33,708 nt of DNA from Micromonospora inaquosa (GTDB taxonomy: Bacteria > Actinomycetota > Actinomycetes > Mycobacteriales > Micromonosporaceae): NCBI RefSeq assembly GCF_003857055.1, contig NZ_QGSZ01000132.1:1-33708 (forward strand). Direction: 5' to 3'. Numbering within the stretch: the first letter of the stretch is position 1; each line of letters starts with the position of its first letter. Below the pieces are notes generated by a model. The model worked only from the letters and a program-made list of their open reading frames with translations, was not told the origin of the DNA and made no database searches. This document shows, in pieces, positions 17,138-24,455 of this stretch. The translations under genes were made by a program, and so were the position numbers.

Positions 17138-17217
17138 GCGAGCGGCAGCGAGTGAATCGGTGTTGCAGGGCGTTGGTGCCTCATGGCGTCACGCAGCGAA
17201 GCGGAGTGACGGCATGA
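17134..17217 (+). CDS. 27-codon mini-ORF in repeat copy 1
   Basis: An ATG overlapping the ATPase stop (ATGA) opens a frame of 27 codons, [11 protein letters not shown] to QRSGVTA, which ends in TGA overlapping the ATG of the second copy. It is preceded by GACGAGG. It may be only a by-product of a repeat that keeps ribosomes moving from gene to gene. No family is known to me and expression as a stable peptide is doubtful. Confidence 0.3.
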   Translation: MSERQRVNRCCRALVPHGVTQRSGVTA

Positions 17218-17293
17218 GCGAGCGGCAGCGAGTGAATCGGTGTTGCAGGGCGTTGGTGCCTCATGGCGTCACGCAGCGAAGCGGAGTGACGGC
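17134..17293 (+). repeat. Exact 80-bp tandem duplication at the ATPase-permease junction
   Basis: Two identical 80-bp units, 17134-17213 and 17214-17293, are followed by the first seven bases of a third (ATGAGCG), where the permease begins. Each unit opens with ATGA, contains an imperfect dyad GTCAC...GTGAC, and ends GGAGTGACGGC just before the next ATG. The sequence looks like a low-complexity interspersed repeat (AGCGAGCGGCAGCGAG, CGCAGCGAAGCGGAGTGAC) rather than part of a gene. Taking out both units would leave the ATPase and permease overlapping by ATGA with the natural ribosome-binding AAGGACGAGG, so the array was probably added there. Confidence 0.9.
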
Positions 17294-17297
17294 ATGA
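17214..17297 (+). CDS. 27-codon mini-ORF in repeat copy 2
   Basis: Identical in sequence to the mini-ORF of the first copy. Its ATG overlaps the stop of copy 1, and its TGA overlaps the ATG of the permease at 17294, so all three junctions are ATGA. The upstream GGAG inside copy 1 could serve as ribosome-binding site. Confidence 0.3.
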   Translation: MSERQRVNRCCRALVPHGVTQRSGVTA

Positions 17298-18673
17298 GCG
17301 ACGACTCCCCTAACCCGCAGTCCGGCTCCCCGGACAAGGAGCCGGCGAGCGAGGCGCAGGCCGCGCAGAACGCGCTCGGCAACACCGAACGGGCCGAGGT
17401 GGCGACCGAGCCGGACCGCTCGGTCACGACGCCAGCCCCGGAGCCGGAGTCGAAGCCGAGTCTGGGCCGGTTGTTCCTGGACAACCTCTGGGCGGCCAAC
17501 ACCTTCACGGTGACCCTGCTGTCGTTGGTGTTGGCGGTCGTGGTCGGCGCGGTGCTGATGATCATTTCTGATCCGGCTGTTCTCTCCACCTACTCGTACA
17601 TCACCTCCCGTCCGTCCGACGCGATCAACTCCAGCTGGACGCTCGTCAGCGAGGCGTACGCGAACCTGTTCAAGGGCTCGATCTTCGACCCCGAGGCGTT
17701 CTCTGGCTGGTTGGACGGGGCCAACGGCTGGCAGGCTGTGCTGGCGCCGATCTCGGAGACGCTCACCTACGCGGCGCCGCTGGTCTTCACCGGCCTGTCG
17801 GTGGCGTTGGCCTTCCGTGGCGGCCTGTTCAACATCGGCGCCCAGGGCCAGGCCACCATCGGCGTGATCATGGCGGCGTTGGCCGGCTTCCTGCTGCCGC
17901 TGCCGCCCGGCCTGCACCTGCTGGTGGCGGTGCTGGCCGGCGCGCTGGGTGGAGCGATCTGGGGTTTCATCCCCGGCATCCTCAAGGCCCGGGCCGGCGC
18001 GCACGAGGTGATCAACACGATCATGCTCAACTACGTCGCCACGTACTTCCTCACGTGGTTGATCGTGCAGAACGGCGTACAGGACCCGAACCGCACCGAC
18101 GCGATCAGCAAGGCGGTGGACAGCTCCGCCCAGCTGCCGCGACTGCTCGGCGACAACCTGCGGGTGCACGCCGGCATCCTGCTCGCCGTGCTGGCCACCT
18201 GGGCGGTTGCCTGGCTGCTCAACCGCTCGACGCTCGGCTTCGAGCTGCGCGCTGTCGGTGCCAACCCGGACGCCGCCCGGACCGCCGGCATCAGCGTCAC
18301 CCGGACGTACATCCTGATCATGGTTTTCGCGGGCATCCTGGCCGGCCTCGGCGGCTCGAACATGGTGCTCGGCTCCACCGCCAGCGCGTTGACCCCGCTG
18401 GTGGTCGCGCAGATCGGCTTCGACGGCATCCTGGTGGCGCTGCTCGGGCGGGTGAAGCCCTGGGGGGTGTTGCTCGCCGCGCTGCTGTTCGGGGCGTTGC
18501 AGGCCGGTGGTAACCGGATGCAGTCGTACTCCGGGATCTCGCTGGAGCTGGTGACCGTGCTCCAGGCGCTGATCGTCATCTTCATCGCCGCGCCGGCCCT
18601 GGTGAAGGCGATCTTCCAGCTCCGGGCCGCACGCGCCGCCCGGTTGCAGACGAGCCTGGCGAAGGGCTGGTAA
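17294..18673 (+). CDS. Nucleoside ABC transporter permease 1
   Basis: A BPD_transp_2-type permease of 459 aa, one of a pair forming the membrane channel for nucleosides. The first 65 or so residues are polar and acidic (rich in Pro, Glu, Ser), an extension seen in actinobacterial members. Then come about nine or ten helices, from TVTLLSLVLAVVVGAVLMII onward. The family signature near GLFNIGAQGQATIGVIMAAL and the coupling region ELRAVGANPDAARTAGISV are present. ATG at 17294 is preceded by GGAG inside the repeat; upstream in-frame sequence belongs to the repeat and is not conserved-looking. It ends three bases before the second permease. Confidence 0.92.
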   Translation: MSDDSPNPQSGSPDKEPASEAQAAQNALGNTERAEVATEPDRSVTTPAPEPESKPSLGRLFLDNLWAANTFTVTLLSLVLAVVVGAVLMIISDPAVLSTYSYITSRPSDAINSSWTLVSEAYANLFKGSIFDPEAFSGWLDGANGWQAVLAPISETLTYAAPLVFTGLSVALAFRGGLFNIGAQGQATIGVIMAALAGFLLPLPPGLHLLVAVLAGALGGAIWGFIPGILKARAGAHEVINTIMLNYVATYFLTWLIVQNGVQDPNRTDAISKAVDSSAQLPRLLGDNLRVHAGILLAVLATWAVAWLLNRSTLGFELRAVGANPDAARTAGISVTRTYILIMVFAGILAGLGGSNMVLGSTASALTPLVVAQIGFDGILVALLGRVKPWGVLLAALLFGALQAGGNRMQSYSGISLELVTVLQALIVIFIAAPALVKAIFQLRAARAARLQTSLAKGW

Positions 18674-18676
18674 CTC

Positions 18677-19957
18677 ATGTCCACCATGGCTGTCCCCGAT
18701 ATCGCCGTCGCCCCGGTAGACGAGGGCTTCTGGACCCGCAGCCGCAAGGTCGGCCTGACGTTGCTGGGGCTCGGCCTGCTGTCCGCGGTGCTCTTCGGCG
18801 CGCTCGCCACCGACCAGCAGGCCCGGTTCACCCTCAGCGACGACGCGGCCGGTGCCGCGTTGGAGATCAACGGCACCATCGGGGCGATCCTGTTCGGGAT
18901 CATCGCGATCGCGGCCGGTGCGGCGCTGCTGGCCGGGGTGCCGAAGCGGTGGTTCGTTCCCGTGCTCGGCGTCGGGCTGGTCGGCTTCGTGCTGTCGTTC
19001 CTCTGCTGGCAGGTCTCCGCCGCACCGACCGGGCAGAACTTCATGCCGCTGGTCAACATCATCCGGGGTACGTTCATCTTGGCCCTGCCGCTGATCTTCG
19101 GTGCGCTCGCCGGGGTGCTCTGCGAACGCTCCGGCGTGGTCAACGTGGCCATTGAGGGCCAGTTGCTGATGGGCGCGTTCTCCGGCGCGCTGTTCGGCAG
19201 CATCTCCGGCAGCGTCTGGGTGGGCCTGGTCGCCGCCGCCATCGGCGGCGCGTTCATCTCGCTGCTGCTCGCCGTCTTCGCCATCCGCTACCTGGTTGAC
19301 CAGGTCGTCATGGGCATCGTGCTGAACCTGCTGGCGGTCGGCGTCACCGGCTTCCTCTACGAGCGGCTGATGCAGACCGACGCGGCCAGGTACAACAGCG
19401 CGCCTCGCTTCAGCAACTGGGAGATCCCGCTGCTGAAGGACATCCCGGTGCTCGGGCCGGCGTTGTTCCGGGGCAACATCTTCCTCTACCTCGGTCTGCT
19501 CCTGGTGCTGGTGATCCACATCGGGTTGTTCCGTACCCGGTGGGGGCTGCGGACCCGGTCGGTCGGCGAGCACCCGATCGCCGCCGACACGCTCGGCGTC
19601 AAGGTGCTGCGGGTCCGCTACCGCAACGTGCTGTTGGCGGGCGTGGTGGCGGGCATCGGCGGGGCGTCCTACACGCTGGCGCTCTACTCGTTCACCAAGA
19701 ACATGATCGGCGGTAAGGGCTTCATCGCCCTGGCCGCGCTGATCTTCGGCCGGTGGAACCCGACCGGCGCGCTGCTCGCCGCGCTCTTCTTCGGCTTCGC
19801 CGACCAGCTCGCCACCTACCTGGGCGCGATCAGCAGCTCGATCCCCAGCCAGTTCCTGGCCATGCTGCCCTACCTGGCGACCATCCTGGCCGTCGCCGGG
19901 CTGGTCGGCCGGGTCCGGGCACCGGCCGCCGACGGCAAGCCGTACATCAAGGGCTGA
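18677..19957 (+). CDS. Nucleoside ABC transporter permease 2
   Basis: The second BPD_transp_2 permease, 426 aa, partner of the preceding one. About ten membrane segments are visible, beginning with VGLTLLGLGLLSAVLFGALA. The hallmark stretch LCERSGVVNVAIEGQLLMGA and the coupling loop RTRSVGEHPIAADTLGVKV are typical of the YufQ/NupQ type. It starts at ATG 18677 three bases after the first permease, in the same operon. Past its stop lies a 64-bp palindromic element. Confidence 0.92.
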   Translation: MSTMAVPDIAVAPVDEGFWTRSRKVGLTLLGLGLLSAVLFGALATDQQARFTLSDDAAGAALEINGTIGAILFGIIAIAAGAALLAGVPKRWFVPVLGVGLVGFVLSFLCWQVSAAPTGQNFMPLVNIIRGTFILALPLIFGALAGVLCERSGVVNVAIEGQLLMGAFSGALFGSISGSVWVGLVAAAIGGAFISLLLAVFAIRYLVDQVVMGIVLNLLAVGVTGFLYERLMQTDAARYNSAPRFSNWEIPLLKDIPVLGPALFRGNIFLYLGLLLVLVIHIGLFRTRWGLRTRSVGEHPIAADTLGVKVLRVRYRNVLLAGVVAGIGGASYTLALYSFTKNMIGGKGFIALAALIFGRWNPTGALLAALFFGFADQLATYLGAISSSIPSQFLAMLPYLATILAVAGLVGRVRAPAADGKPYIKG

Positions 19958-19972
19958 CCGCCCCCGTTCCTG

Positions 19973-20036
19973 GTGTTGATCAAGAGGTTCCGGTCAGGAA
20001 AATCGCTGATCCTGGCGCAAACTTCTTGATCAACAC
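19973..20036. repeat. 64-bp imperfect palindromic intergenic element
   Basis: Outer arms GTGTTGATCAAGA (19973-19985) and TCTTGATCAACAC (20024-20036) pair exactly. The pairing continues inward for 27 positions per arm with five mismatches, around a 10-base loop. It lies between the permease operon and the cytidine deaminase gene and is AT-richer than its surroundings. Its form is that of a REP/MITE-like intergenic repeat; one copy is in this window. It may also end transcription. Confidence 0.6.
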
Positions 20037-20098
20037 GCTGGGATTGGGGAGCTGGCCCTGCCCGCGCATGACCTGGGCTACCTGGGCAGAATGGTGAC

Positions 20099-20803
20099 AT
20101 GACCGACATTGACTGGGCGCGCTTGCGCGCCGCCGCCACCGAGGCGATGCGGCACGCCTACGCGCCGTACTCGACGTTCCCCGTCGGCGCGGCCGCGCTG
20201 GTCGACGACGGCCGGGTTGTGGTCGGCTGCAACGTGGAGAACGCCGCGTACGGGGTGACGCTCTGCGCCGAGTGCGGGGTCGTGTCCAGCCTGCACGCCA
20301 CCGGTGGCGGTCGGCTCGTGGCGCTCTCCTGCGTCGACGCGACCGGCGAGCCGTTGATGCCGTGCGGTCGCTGCCGGCAGCTGCTCTGGGAGAACGGTGG
20401 GCCGGAGTGCCTGATCGAGAGCAAGACCCGGCCACTGCGGATGGCCGAGCTGCTGCCGCACGCGTTCGGTGTGGAGGACCTGGAGGCCGTCACCGGTGAG
20501 ACGCCGGTGCCGGTGGTCCCGGAGCGGCTCGCCGCCTGGCGCGGACGCGGCACCGTCTTCGTGCACCCGGACATGTCCGCTGGTCAGCAGATCTGGACGG
20601 CGTACTGGGAGCGGTCGGCCGGGGACGACGCCGGCGCCGAGACCGGGGTGCTGGAGGAGGCGCCGAGCTGGGACGAGCCGGCCGAGGCGATCACCTGGGG
20701 TCTGGCCCGGACGCCCCGGGTGGTCGTGGTGGACGCCACCGGCACGATCTTCTGGGCGGGCGAGGGTGAGCCGCCTGCGGAGATCCCGGTTCGCTGGGGT
20801 TGA
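20099..20803 (+). CDS. cdd: Cytidine deaminase with C-terminal extension
   Basis: Deaminates cytidine and deoxycytidine to uridine and deoxyuridine in pyrimidine salvage. The catalytic domain fills the first 125 residues or so: the substrate loop FPVGAAALV, CNVENAAYG, the zinc/proton-shuttle motif CAE (Cys56, Glu58) and PCGRCRQ (Cys89, Cys92); the Cys in place of His at the first ligand is that of the small tetrameric Cdd type. At 234 aa it is about 100 residues longer than such enzymes (about 130). The extension contains VFVHPDMSAGQQIWTAYWE, an acidic linker, and a strand-rich end (RVVVVDATGTIFWAGEGE) that I cannot assign. CAGAAT six bases before the ATG could be the -10 of a leaderless message. 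Confidence 0.88.
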   Translation: MTDIDWARLRAAATEAMRHAYAPYSTFPVGAAALVDDGRVVVGCNVENAAYGVTLCAECGVVSSLHATGGGRLVALSCVDATGEPLMPCGRCRQLLWENGGPECLIESKTRPLRMAELLPHAFGVEDLEAVTGETPVPVVPERLAAWRGRGTVFVHPDMSAGQQIWTAYWERSAGDDAGAETGVLEEAPSWDEPAEAITWGLARTPRVVVVDATGTIFWAGEGEPPAEIPVRWG

Positions 20804-20810
20804 GCTTGAG

Positions 20811-20882
20811 GGCGGGGGCCGACCGTGCCCGGCTCCGGGCGGTCAGGCTTGATCCCTCCGCCGGGCACGGTCGTCCCCCGCC
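20811..20882 (+). terminator. 23-bp inverted repeat between cdd and deoA
   Basis: The arms at 20811-20833 and 20860-20882 (beginning GGCGGGGG and ending CCCCCGCC) match at 22 of 23 positions around a 26-base loop. It starts seven bases after the cdd stop and ends about 57 bases before deoA. It probably terminates or attenuates transcription between the two genes. There is no T-run. Confidence 0.55.
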
Positions 20883-20939
20883 CCGACGTGGTCAGCGGCC
20901 GTCGGTCGGGATCTGCAACAGACTAGGGAAGATCTTCTG

Positions 20940-22217
20940 ATGAGTTTTGCTGCTGTTGACGTTATTCGGGTCAAGCGGGATGGGGGGGTGCTGTCGGACG
21001 CGCAGATCGACTGGGTGGTCGACGCGTACACCCGGGGGGTTGTCGCCGACGAGCAGATGTCCGCCCTGGCGATGGCGATCCTGCTCAACGGCATGACCGG
21101 GCCGGAGATCGCCCGGTGGACCGCCGCGATGATCGCCAGCGGTGAGCGGTTGGACCTGTCGGCGGTACGCCGGCCGACTGTCGACAAGCACTCCACCGGC
21201 GGCGTCGGCGACAAGATCACTCTGCCGCTCACCCCGCTGGTGGCGGCCTGCGGCGCGGCGGTGCCGCAGCTGAGCGGCCGGGGCCTCGGGCACACCGGCG
21301 GCACGCTGGACAAGTTGGAGTCCATCCCGGGCTGGCGGGCCACTGTGAGCAACGACGAGTTCATCGCCCAGCTCGACGAGGTCGGTGCGGTGATCTGCAC
21401 CGCCGGCACCGGGCTCGCTCCCGCCGACCGCAAGCTGTACGCGCTGCGTGACGTGACCGGCACCGTGGAGGCGATCCCGCTGATCGCCAGCTCGATCATG
21501 AGCAAGAAGATCGCCGAGGGGACCGGCGCGCTGGTCCTCGACGTCAAGGTCGGCTCGGGCGCCTTCATGAAGTCCGTCGACCAGGCCCGCGAGTTGGCGC
21601 GCACCATGGTCGAGCTGGGCGGTGCGCACGGTGTGCGGACGGTCGCCCTGCTCACCGACATGTCCACCCCGCTCGGCCTCGCGATCGGCAACGCGGTCGA
21701 GGTGACCGAGTCGGTCGAGGTGCTGGCCGGCGGTGGACCGGCGGACGTGGTGGAGCTGACCCTCGCCCTGGCCCGGGAGATGCTCGACGCCGCCGGCCTG
21801 CCGGACGCCGATCCGGCGGCGGCGCTGCGCGATGGCCGGGCCATGGACTCCTGGCGGGCGATGATCCGGGCGCAGGGCGGCGACCCGGACGCGCCGATGC
21901 CGGTGGCCTCCGAGGTGGAGGTGGTGCGCGCCGAGCGGGACGGCTACGTCGCGGCCATCGACGCGTACGCCATGGGGGTTGCGGCGTGGCGGCTCGGCGC
22001 GGGTCGGGCTCGCAAGGAGGACCCGGTCAGCGTGCCGGCCGGCGTGGTGTTGCACAAACGGCCGGGTGACGAGGTGCGGGCCGGTGACCCGCTCTACGAG
22101 CTGCGCGCCGAGGACTCGACGCGGATTCCGGCCGCGCTGGCCGAGGCCGCCAACGCGGTGCGGATCGCGGCGACGGCCCCGGCGGCGACGTCGTTGGTCA
22201 TCGAACGCGTCGGCTGA
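20940..22217 (+). CDS. deoA: Thymidine (pyrimidine-nucleoside) phosphorylase
   Basis: Splits thymidine or other pyrimidine nucleosides with phosphate to the free base and (deoxy)ribose-1-phosphate. It has 425 aa, the usual size, with the phosphate-binding KHSTGGVGDK, the family signature LSGRGLGHTGGTLDKLESIP, the substrate-binding SSIMSKKIAEG and DVKVGSGAFMKS, and the C-terminal domain ending with KRPGDEVRAGDPLYEL. AGGGAAGA lies ahead of the ATG at 20940. With Cdd just upstream and the nucleoside transporter before that, it forms a pyrimidine-nucleoside breakdown path. It could be called pdp if both uridine and thymidine are used; sequence alone does not decide. Confidence 0.92.
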   Translation: MSFAAVDVIRVKRDGGVLSDAQIDWVVDAYTRGVVADEQMSALAMAILLNGMTGPEIARWTAAMIASGERLDLSAVRRPTVDKHSTGGVGDKITLPLTPLVAACGAAVPQLSGRGLGHTGGTLDKLESIPGWRATVSNDEFIAQLDEVGAVICTAGTGLAPADRKLYALRDVTGTVEAIPLIASSIMSKKIAEGTGALVLDVKVGSGAFMKSVDQARELARTMVELGGAHGVRTVALLTDMSTPLGLAIGNAVEVTESVEVLAGGGPADVVELTLALAREMLDAAGLPDADPAAALRDGRAMDSWRAMIRAQGGDPDAPMPVASEVEVVRAERDGYVAAIDAYAMGVAAWRLGAGRARKEDPVSVPAGVVLHKRPGDEVRAGDPLYELRAEDSTRIPAALAEAANAVRIAATAPAATSLVIERVG

Positions 22218-22327
22218 TCGATCCGCTGTCGCCCTGGCGTGGTGCCGGTCACCTGGGAGCGCTATTGTCGCAGGCCAAGGGGGGACAACCGGCCTTGCGC
22301 CGGCGCGAGCAGACAGGAAGATCCGCC

Positions 22328-23008
22328 GTGAGCGTTGCTGCCCCCGACCCACGCGAGGTGCGCGAGGCGAGCCTGGACGAGTTGTCCCGGCTCGGCCTGC
22401 CGTTGCCGCCGTCCCAGTTTCCGCTCGTCTGGGAGCCGGGTGACCAGATCGACCTGCGCCCGACCGCGGAGATCGAGGCGCGGATCGCGGTGCTGCACCT
22501 GATCATGGCCCGCTGCTTCGGGATGCCCCCGCAGGCGGCGATGAGCTGGCTGCTCGGCTCGCACCTGGTCGACATGGTGACCCCGCCGGAGTGGCAGTTC
22601 GTGATGGGTGGCAAGGGCGACCACCGGTCGTTCGTGCTGCATCACGACGCGCTCTTCGCGCTGGCCTGGGTGCTCGGGCTGAGCAAGCAGCTCGACCCCA
22701 CCCTGGCCGTCGACGAGCGGCTGGTCGAGCGGCTGCCGCACATCGCCGAGGGGGAGACCTTCCCGCACTGGCGTTCGCGGATCCTCACGGCTCCGCAGCA
22801 CCCGGCCGACGCGGCTGCCCTGCTGGACCTGCACTACTGCCTGGACTGGGCGTACCTGGAGACCGAACGCGGCGGCCGGCGCGCGCCGGGTCTGGTCGAC
22901 GCGAACGCGATCGGGCAGCGGCGCTGGGCGCTGGAGTGGGCGGTGATCCTGCGGGGGCCGTACCACGACGAGCCGCCCGGTTGGGAAGAGGTCGACCTCT
23001 CCACCTGA
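22328..23008 (+). CDS. DUF4272-like protein
   Basis: A soluble protein of 226 aa that resembles DUF4272 proteins: a helical middle with IAVLHLIMARCFGMPPQAAMS, HHDALFALAWVLGLSKQLDP, and a C-terminal LLDLHYCLDWAYLETE followed by RRWALEWAVI. That pattern (a WVLGL block and an RR-ALEWA block near the end) is the family's. Function unknown. GTG at 22328 follows AGGAAGA at a suitable distance. TATTGT (22263-22268) about 60 bases upstream is a possible -10. It lies between deoA and the minus-strand rlmA-like gene, with one base separating its stop from that gene's. Its place in the salvage cluster may be chance. Confidence 0.62.
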   Translation: MSVAAPDPREVREASLDELSRLGLPLPPSQFPLVWEPGDQIDLRPTAEIEARIAVLHLIMARCFGMPPQAAMSWLLGSHLVDMVTPPEWQFVMGGKGDHRSFVLHHDALFALAWVLGLSKQLDPTLAVDERLVERLPHIAEGETFPHWRSRILTAPQHPADAAALLDLHYCLDWAYLETERGGRRAPGLVDANAIGQRRWALEWAVILRGPYHDEPPGWEEVDLST

Positions 23009-23010
23009 GG

Positions 23011-23901
23011 TCAGCGGGGCCGGTACCCGTCCACCCGGACCGCCACCGTCACCCGCACCGGCTCGGGCAGGGCGGCCAGTCGGGCGGCGAGCGCGGCCGG
23101 GTCGGTGTGCCAGGCGCTCGGGCCCATCCCGACCAGGCTGGCGGCCTCCGGCCGGGTCAGCGCCAGCTCCGCCCGGTGCACGGCTGAGCTGACCGGCGTG
23201 AAGTGCCCGCCCAGGCTGTCGGTCACCCGGTCGGCCTTGTCCGGGGCCACCCGCAGCAGGTCGAGGGCAGCCACCAACTCGGCGAGATGGTCGGTGTCGG
23301 GCGTGACCACCAGCAGCGTTCCGGCCGGATCGAGCACCCGGTGGAACTCGGCGCCGTTTCGCGGTGCGAAGACGTTCAGCAGCACGGCGGTCGAGGCGTC
23401 CGCGAGCGGCAGCCGCTGCCAGGTGTCGGCGAGCGCGGCGGCGGCCCGGGGGTGTGCGCGGGCCGCGCGGCGCAGTGCCGGCTTGGACACGTCCAGGGCC
23501 AGACCCACGGCGTCCGGCAGCGCCGCCAGCACCGCGCCGAGGTATCGGCCGGTGCCGGCGCCGGCGTCCACCACCAGGGGGTACGCCTCGAAGTCGGGCG
23601 TCGGCTCGGCCCGTACCGTCGCGGGGAGCCGGCCGACGGCGTCCGTCGCGGCAGCGGCGAGGGCGGCTGAAATGACGTCGTAGTGCCCGGCGGCGAGGAA
23701 GTCCGCGCGGGCGGCCACCATTTCGACGGTGTCGCCGGAGTGCGGGGCGCGCCCGGCGAGCAGGTTGACGTACCCCTGGCGGGCGATGTCGAAGCTGTGC
23801 CGGCGGGGGCAGCGCAGTGCCCTGGCGGTGCCGGCTGTCGCCTCGGCCAGTGGCTCGCCGCAGACCGGGCAGCGCAGTCGGTCGAGGATGCGGGGGTCCA
23901 C
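23011..23901 (-). CDS. 23S rRNA guanine-N1 methyltransferase, RlmA/TlrB/MyrA type
   Basis: A 296-aa SAM-dependent methyltransferase of the RlmA family, whose members methylate N1 of G745 or G748 in helix 35 of 23S rRNA. TlrB and MyrA in macrolide producers give resistance this way. The N-terminal zinc finger is present (Cys11, Cys14, Cys31, His35 in CPVCGEPL and LRCPRRHSFD), followed by the typical QGYVNLLAGR, the SAM motif LVVDAGAGTGRYLGAVL, and NVFAPRNGAEFHRVL. GTG at 23901 is preceded by CTGGAGA and lies one base after the marR stop (TGAcGTG), so the two are coupled. Substrate position (745 or 748) cannot be told by eye. Confidence 0.86.
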   Translation of the reverse strand: MDPRILDRLRCPVCGEPLAEATAGTARALRCPRRHSFDIARQGYVNLLAGRAPHSGDTVEMVAARADFLAAGHYDVISAALAAAATDAVGRLPATVRAEPTPDFEAYPLVVDAGAGTGRYLGAVLAALPDAVGLALDVSKPALRRAARAHPRAAAALADTWQRLPLADASTAVLLNVFAPRNGAEFHRVLDPAGTLLVVTPDTDHLAELVAALDLLRVAPDKADRVTDSLGGHFTPVSSAVHRAELALTRPEAASLVGMGPSAWHTDPAALAARLAALPEPVRVTVAVRVDGYRPR

Positions 23902-23902
23902 G

Positions 23903-24391
23903 TCAGATCTCCAGATCGTGCCGTGGGTGGGGGGCCCGCCCGCCAAGGTGGTCGACGACCCGGTGGGTGAGCGCGCCGAGCGCGTCGATCTCGGCCGGCG
24001 TGAGGAGGTCGATGAGGTGCCGGCGGACTGCGGCCACGTGGCCGGGCGCGGCGGACTCGATGGCCTGCCGCCCGGCGGGGGTGAGCACGACGATCGAGCC
24101 GCGGGCGTCGTCGGCGCACTCCTCGCGGGTGACCAGGCCGCGCTGCTGCATTCGGGTGAGGTGGTGGGAGAGCCGGCTGCGTGACCAGAGCATGCGGTCT
24201 GCCAGTTCCCGCAGCCGCAGCCGCCCCTGCGGTGTTTCGGAGAGGTCGGAGAGCACGTCGTAGTCGGCCTCGGAGAGGCCGGCGTCCTGGGTCAGTTCCC
24301 GGGCCAGCTCCAGGTCGAGCAGCCGACGCATTCGGCGGTAGCCGCGCCACGCGCGGTCCTCCCGTTCGTCCAGCCACCGGGTTGCGTCCAC
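23903..24391 (-). CDS. MarR-family transcription regulator
   Basis: A 162-aa winged-helix regulator. The DNA-binding core runs from LSEADYDVLSDLSE through LRELADRMLWSRSRLSHHLT (recognition helix) to the wing GLVTREECADDARGSIVVLT, flanked by helices for dimerisation (N-terminal AWRGYRRMRRLLDLELA, C-terminal AAVRRHLIDLLTPAEIDALG). It lies directly ahead of the rlmA-like gene and opposite a PPOX gene, with a two-arm operator between, so it probably represses both directions and itself. GTG at 24391 has no Shine-Dalgarno sequence, but TAGACT (minus strand, 24404-24399) seven bases upstream fits a leaderless start. Confidence 0.9.
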   Translation of the reverse strand: MDATRWLDEREDRAWRGYRRMRRLLDLELARELTQDAGLSEADYDVLSDLSETPQGRLRLRELADRMLWSRSRLSHHLTRMQQRGLVTREECADDARGSIVVLTPAGRQAIESAAPGHVAAVRRHLIDLLTPAEIDALGALTHRVVDHLGGRAPHPRHDLEI

Positions 24392-24411
24392 AGGGAAAGT
24401 CTAGCGGTTGG

Positions 24412-24455
24412 TTGACACGTCATCGATTTGCCACCTAGATTCGATGACATGTCAA
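24412..24455. promoter_or_regulatory. MarR-type operator overlapping divergent promoters
   Basis: Arms TTGACACGTCATCGA (24412-24426) and TCGATGACATGTCAA (24441-24455) are complementary at 14 of 15 positions. The right arm contains the perfect palindrome TTGACATGTCAA on the reverse strand, the usual form of a MarR box. On the plus strand the left arm supplies a -35 TTGACA (24412-24417), spaced 18 bases from a -10 TAGATT (24436-24441), and the right arm covers the predicted start of transcription. The left arm also covers the -35 region of the minus-strand marR promoter. A repressor here could close both. Confidence 0.72.

Noticed and set aside
17134..17293. The 80-bp units considered as an attachment site or riboswitch
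   Set aside because: No integrase or mobile genes are near, the copies are adjacent rather than flanking cargo, and no known aptamer pattern is seen.
17261..19573. A 770-codon open frame on the minus strand opposite the two permeases
   Set aside because: It is the shadow of the GC-rich permease genes: its composition is dominated by Gln, Arg, Glu, His and Asp without domains, while the plus strand shows clear ABC permease signatures.
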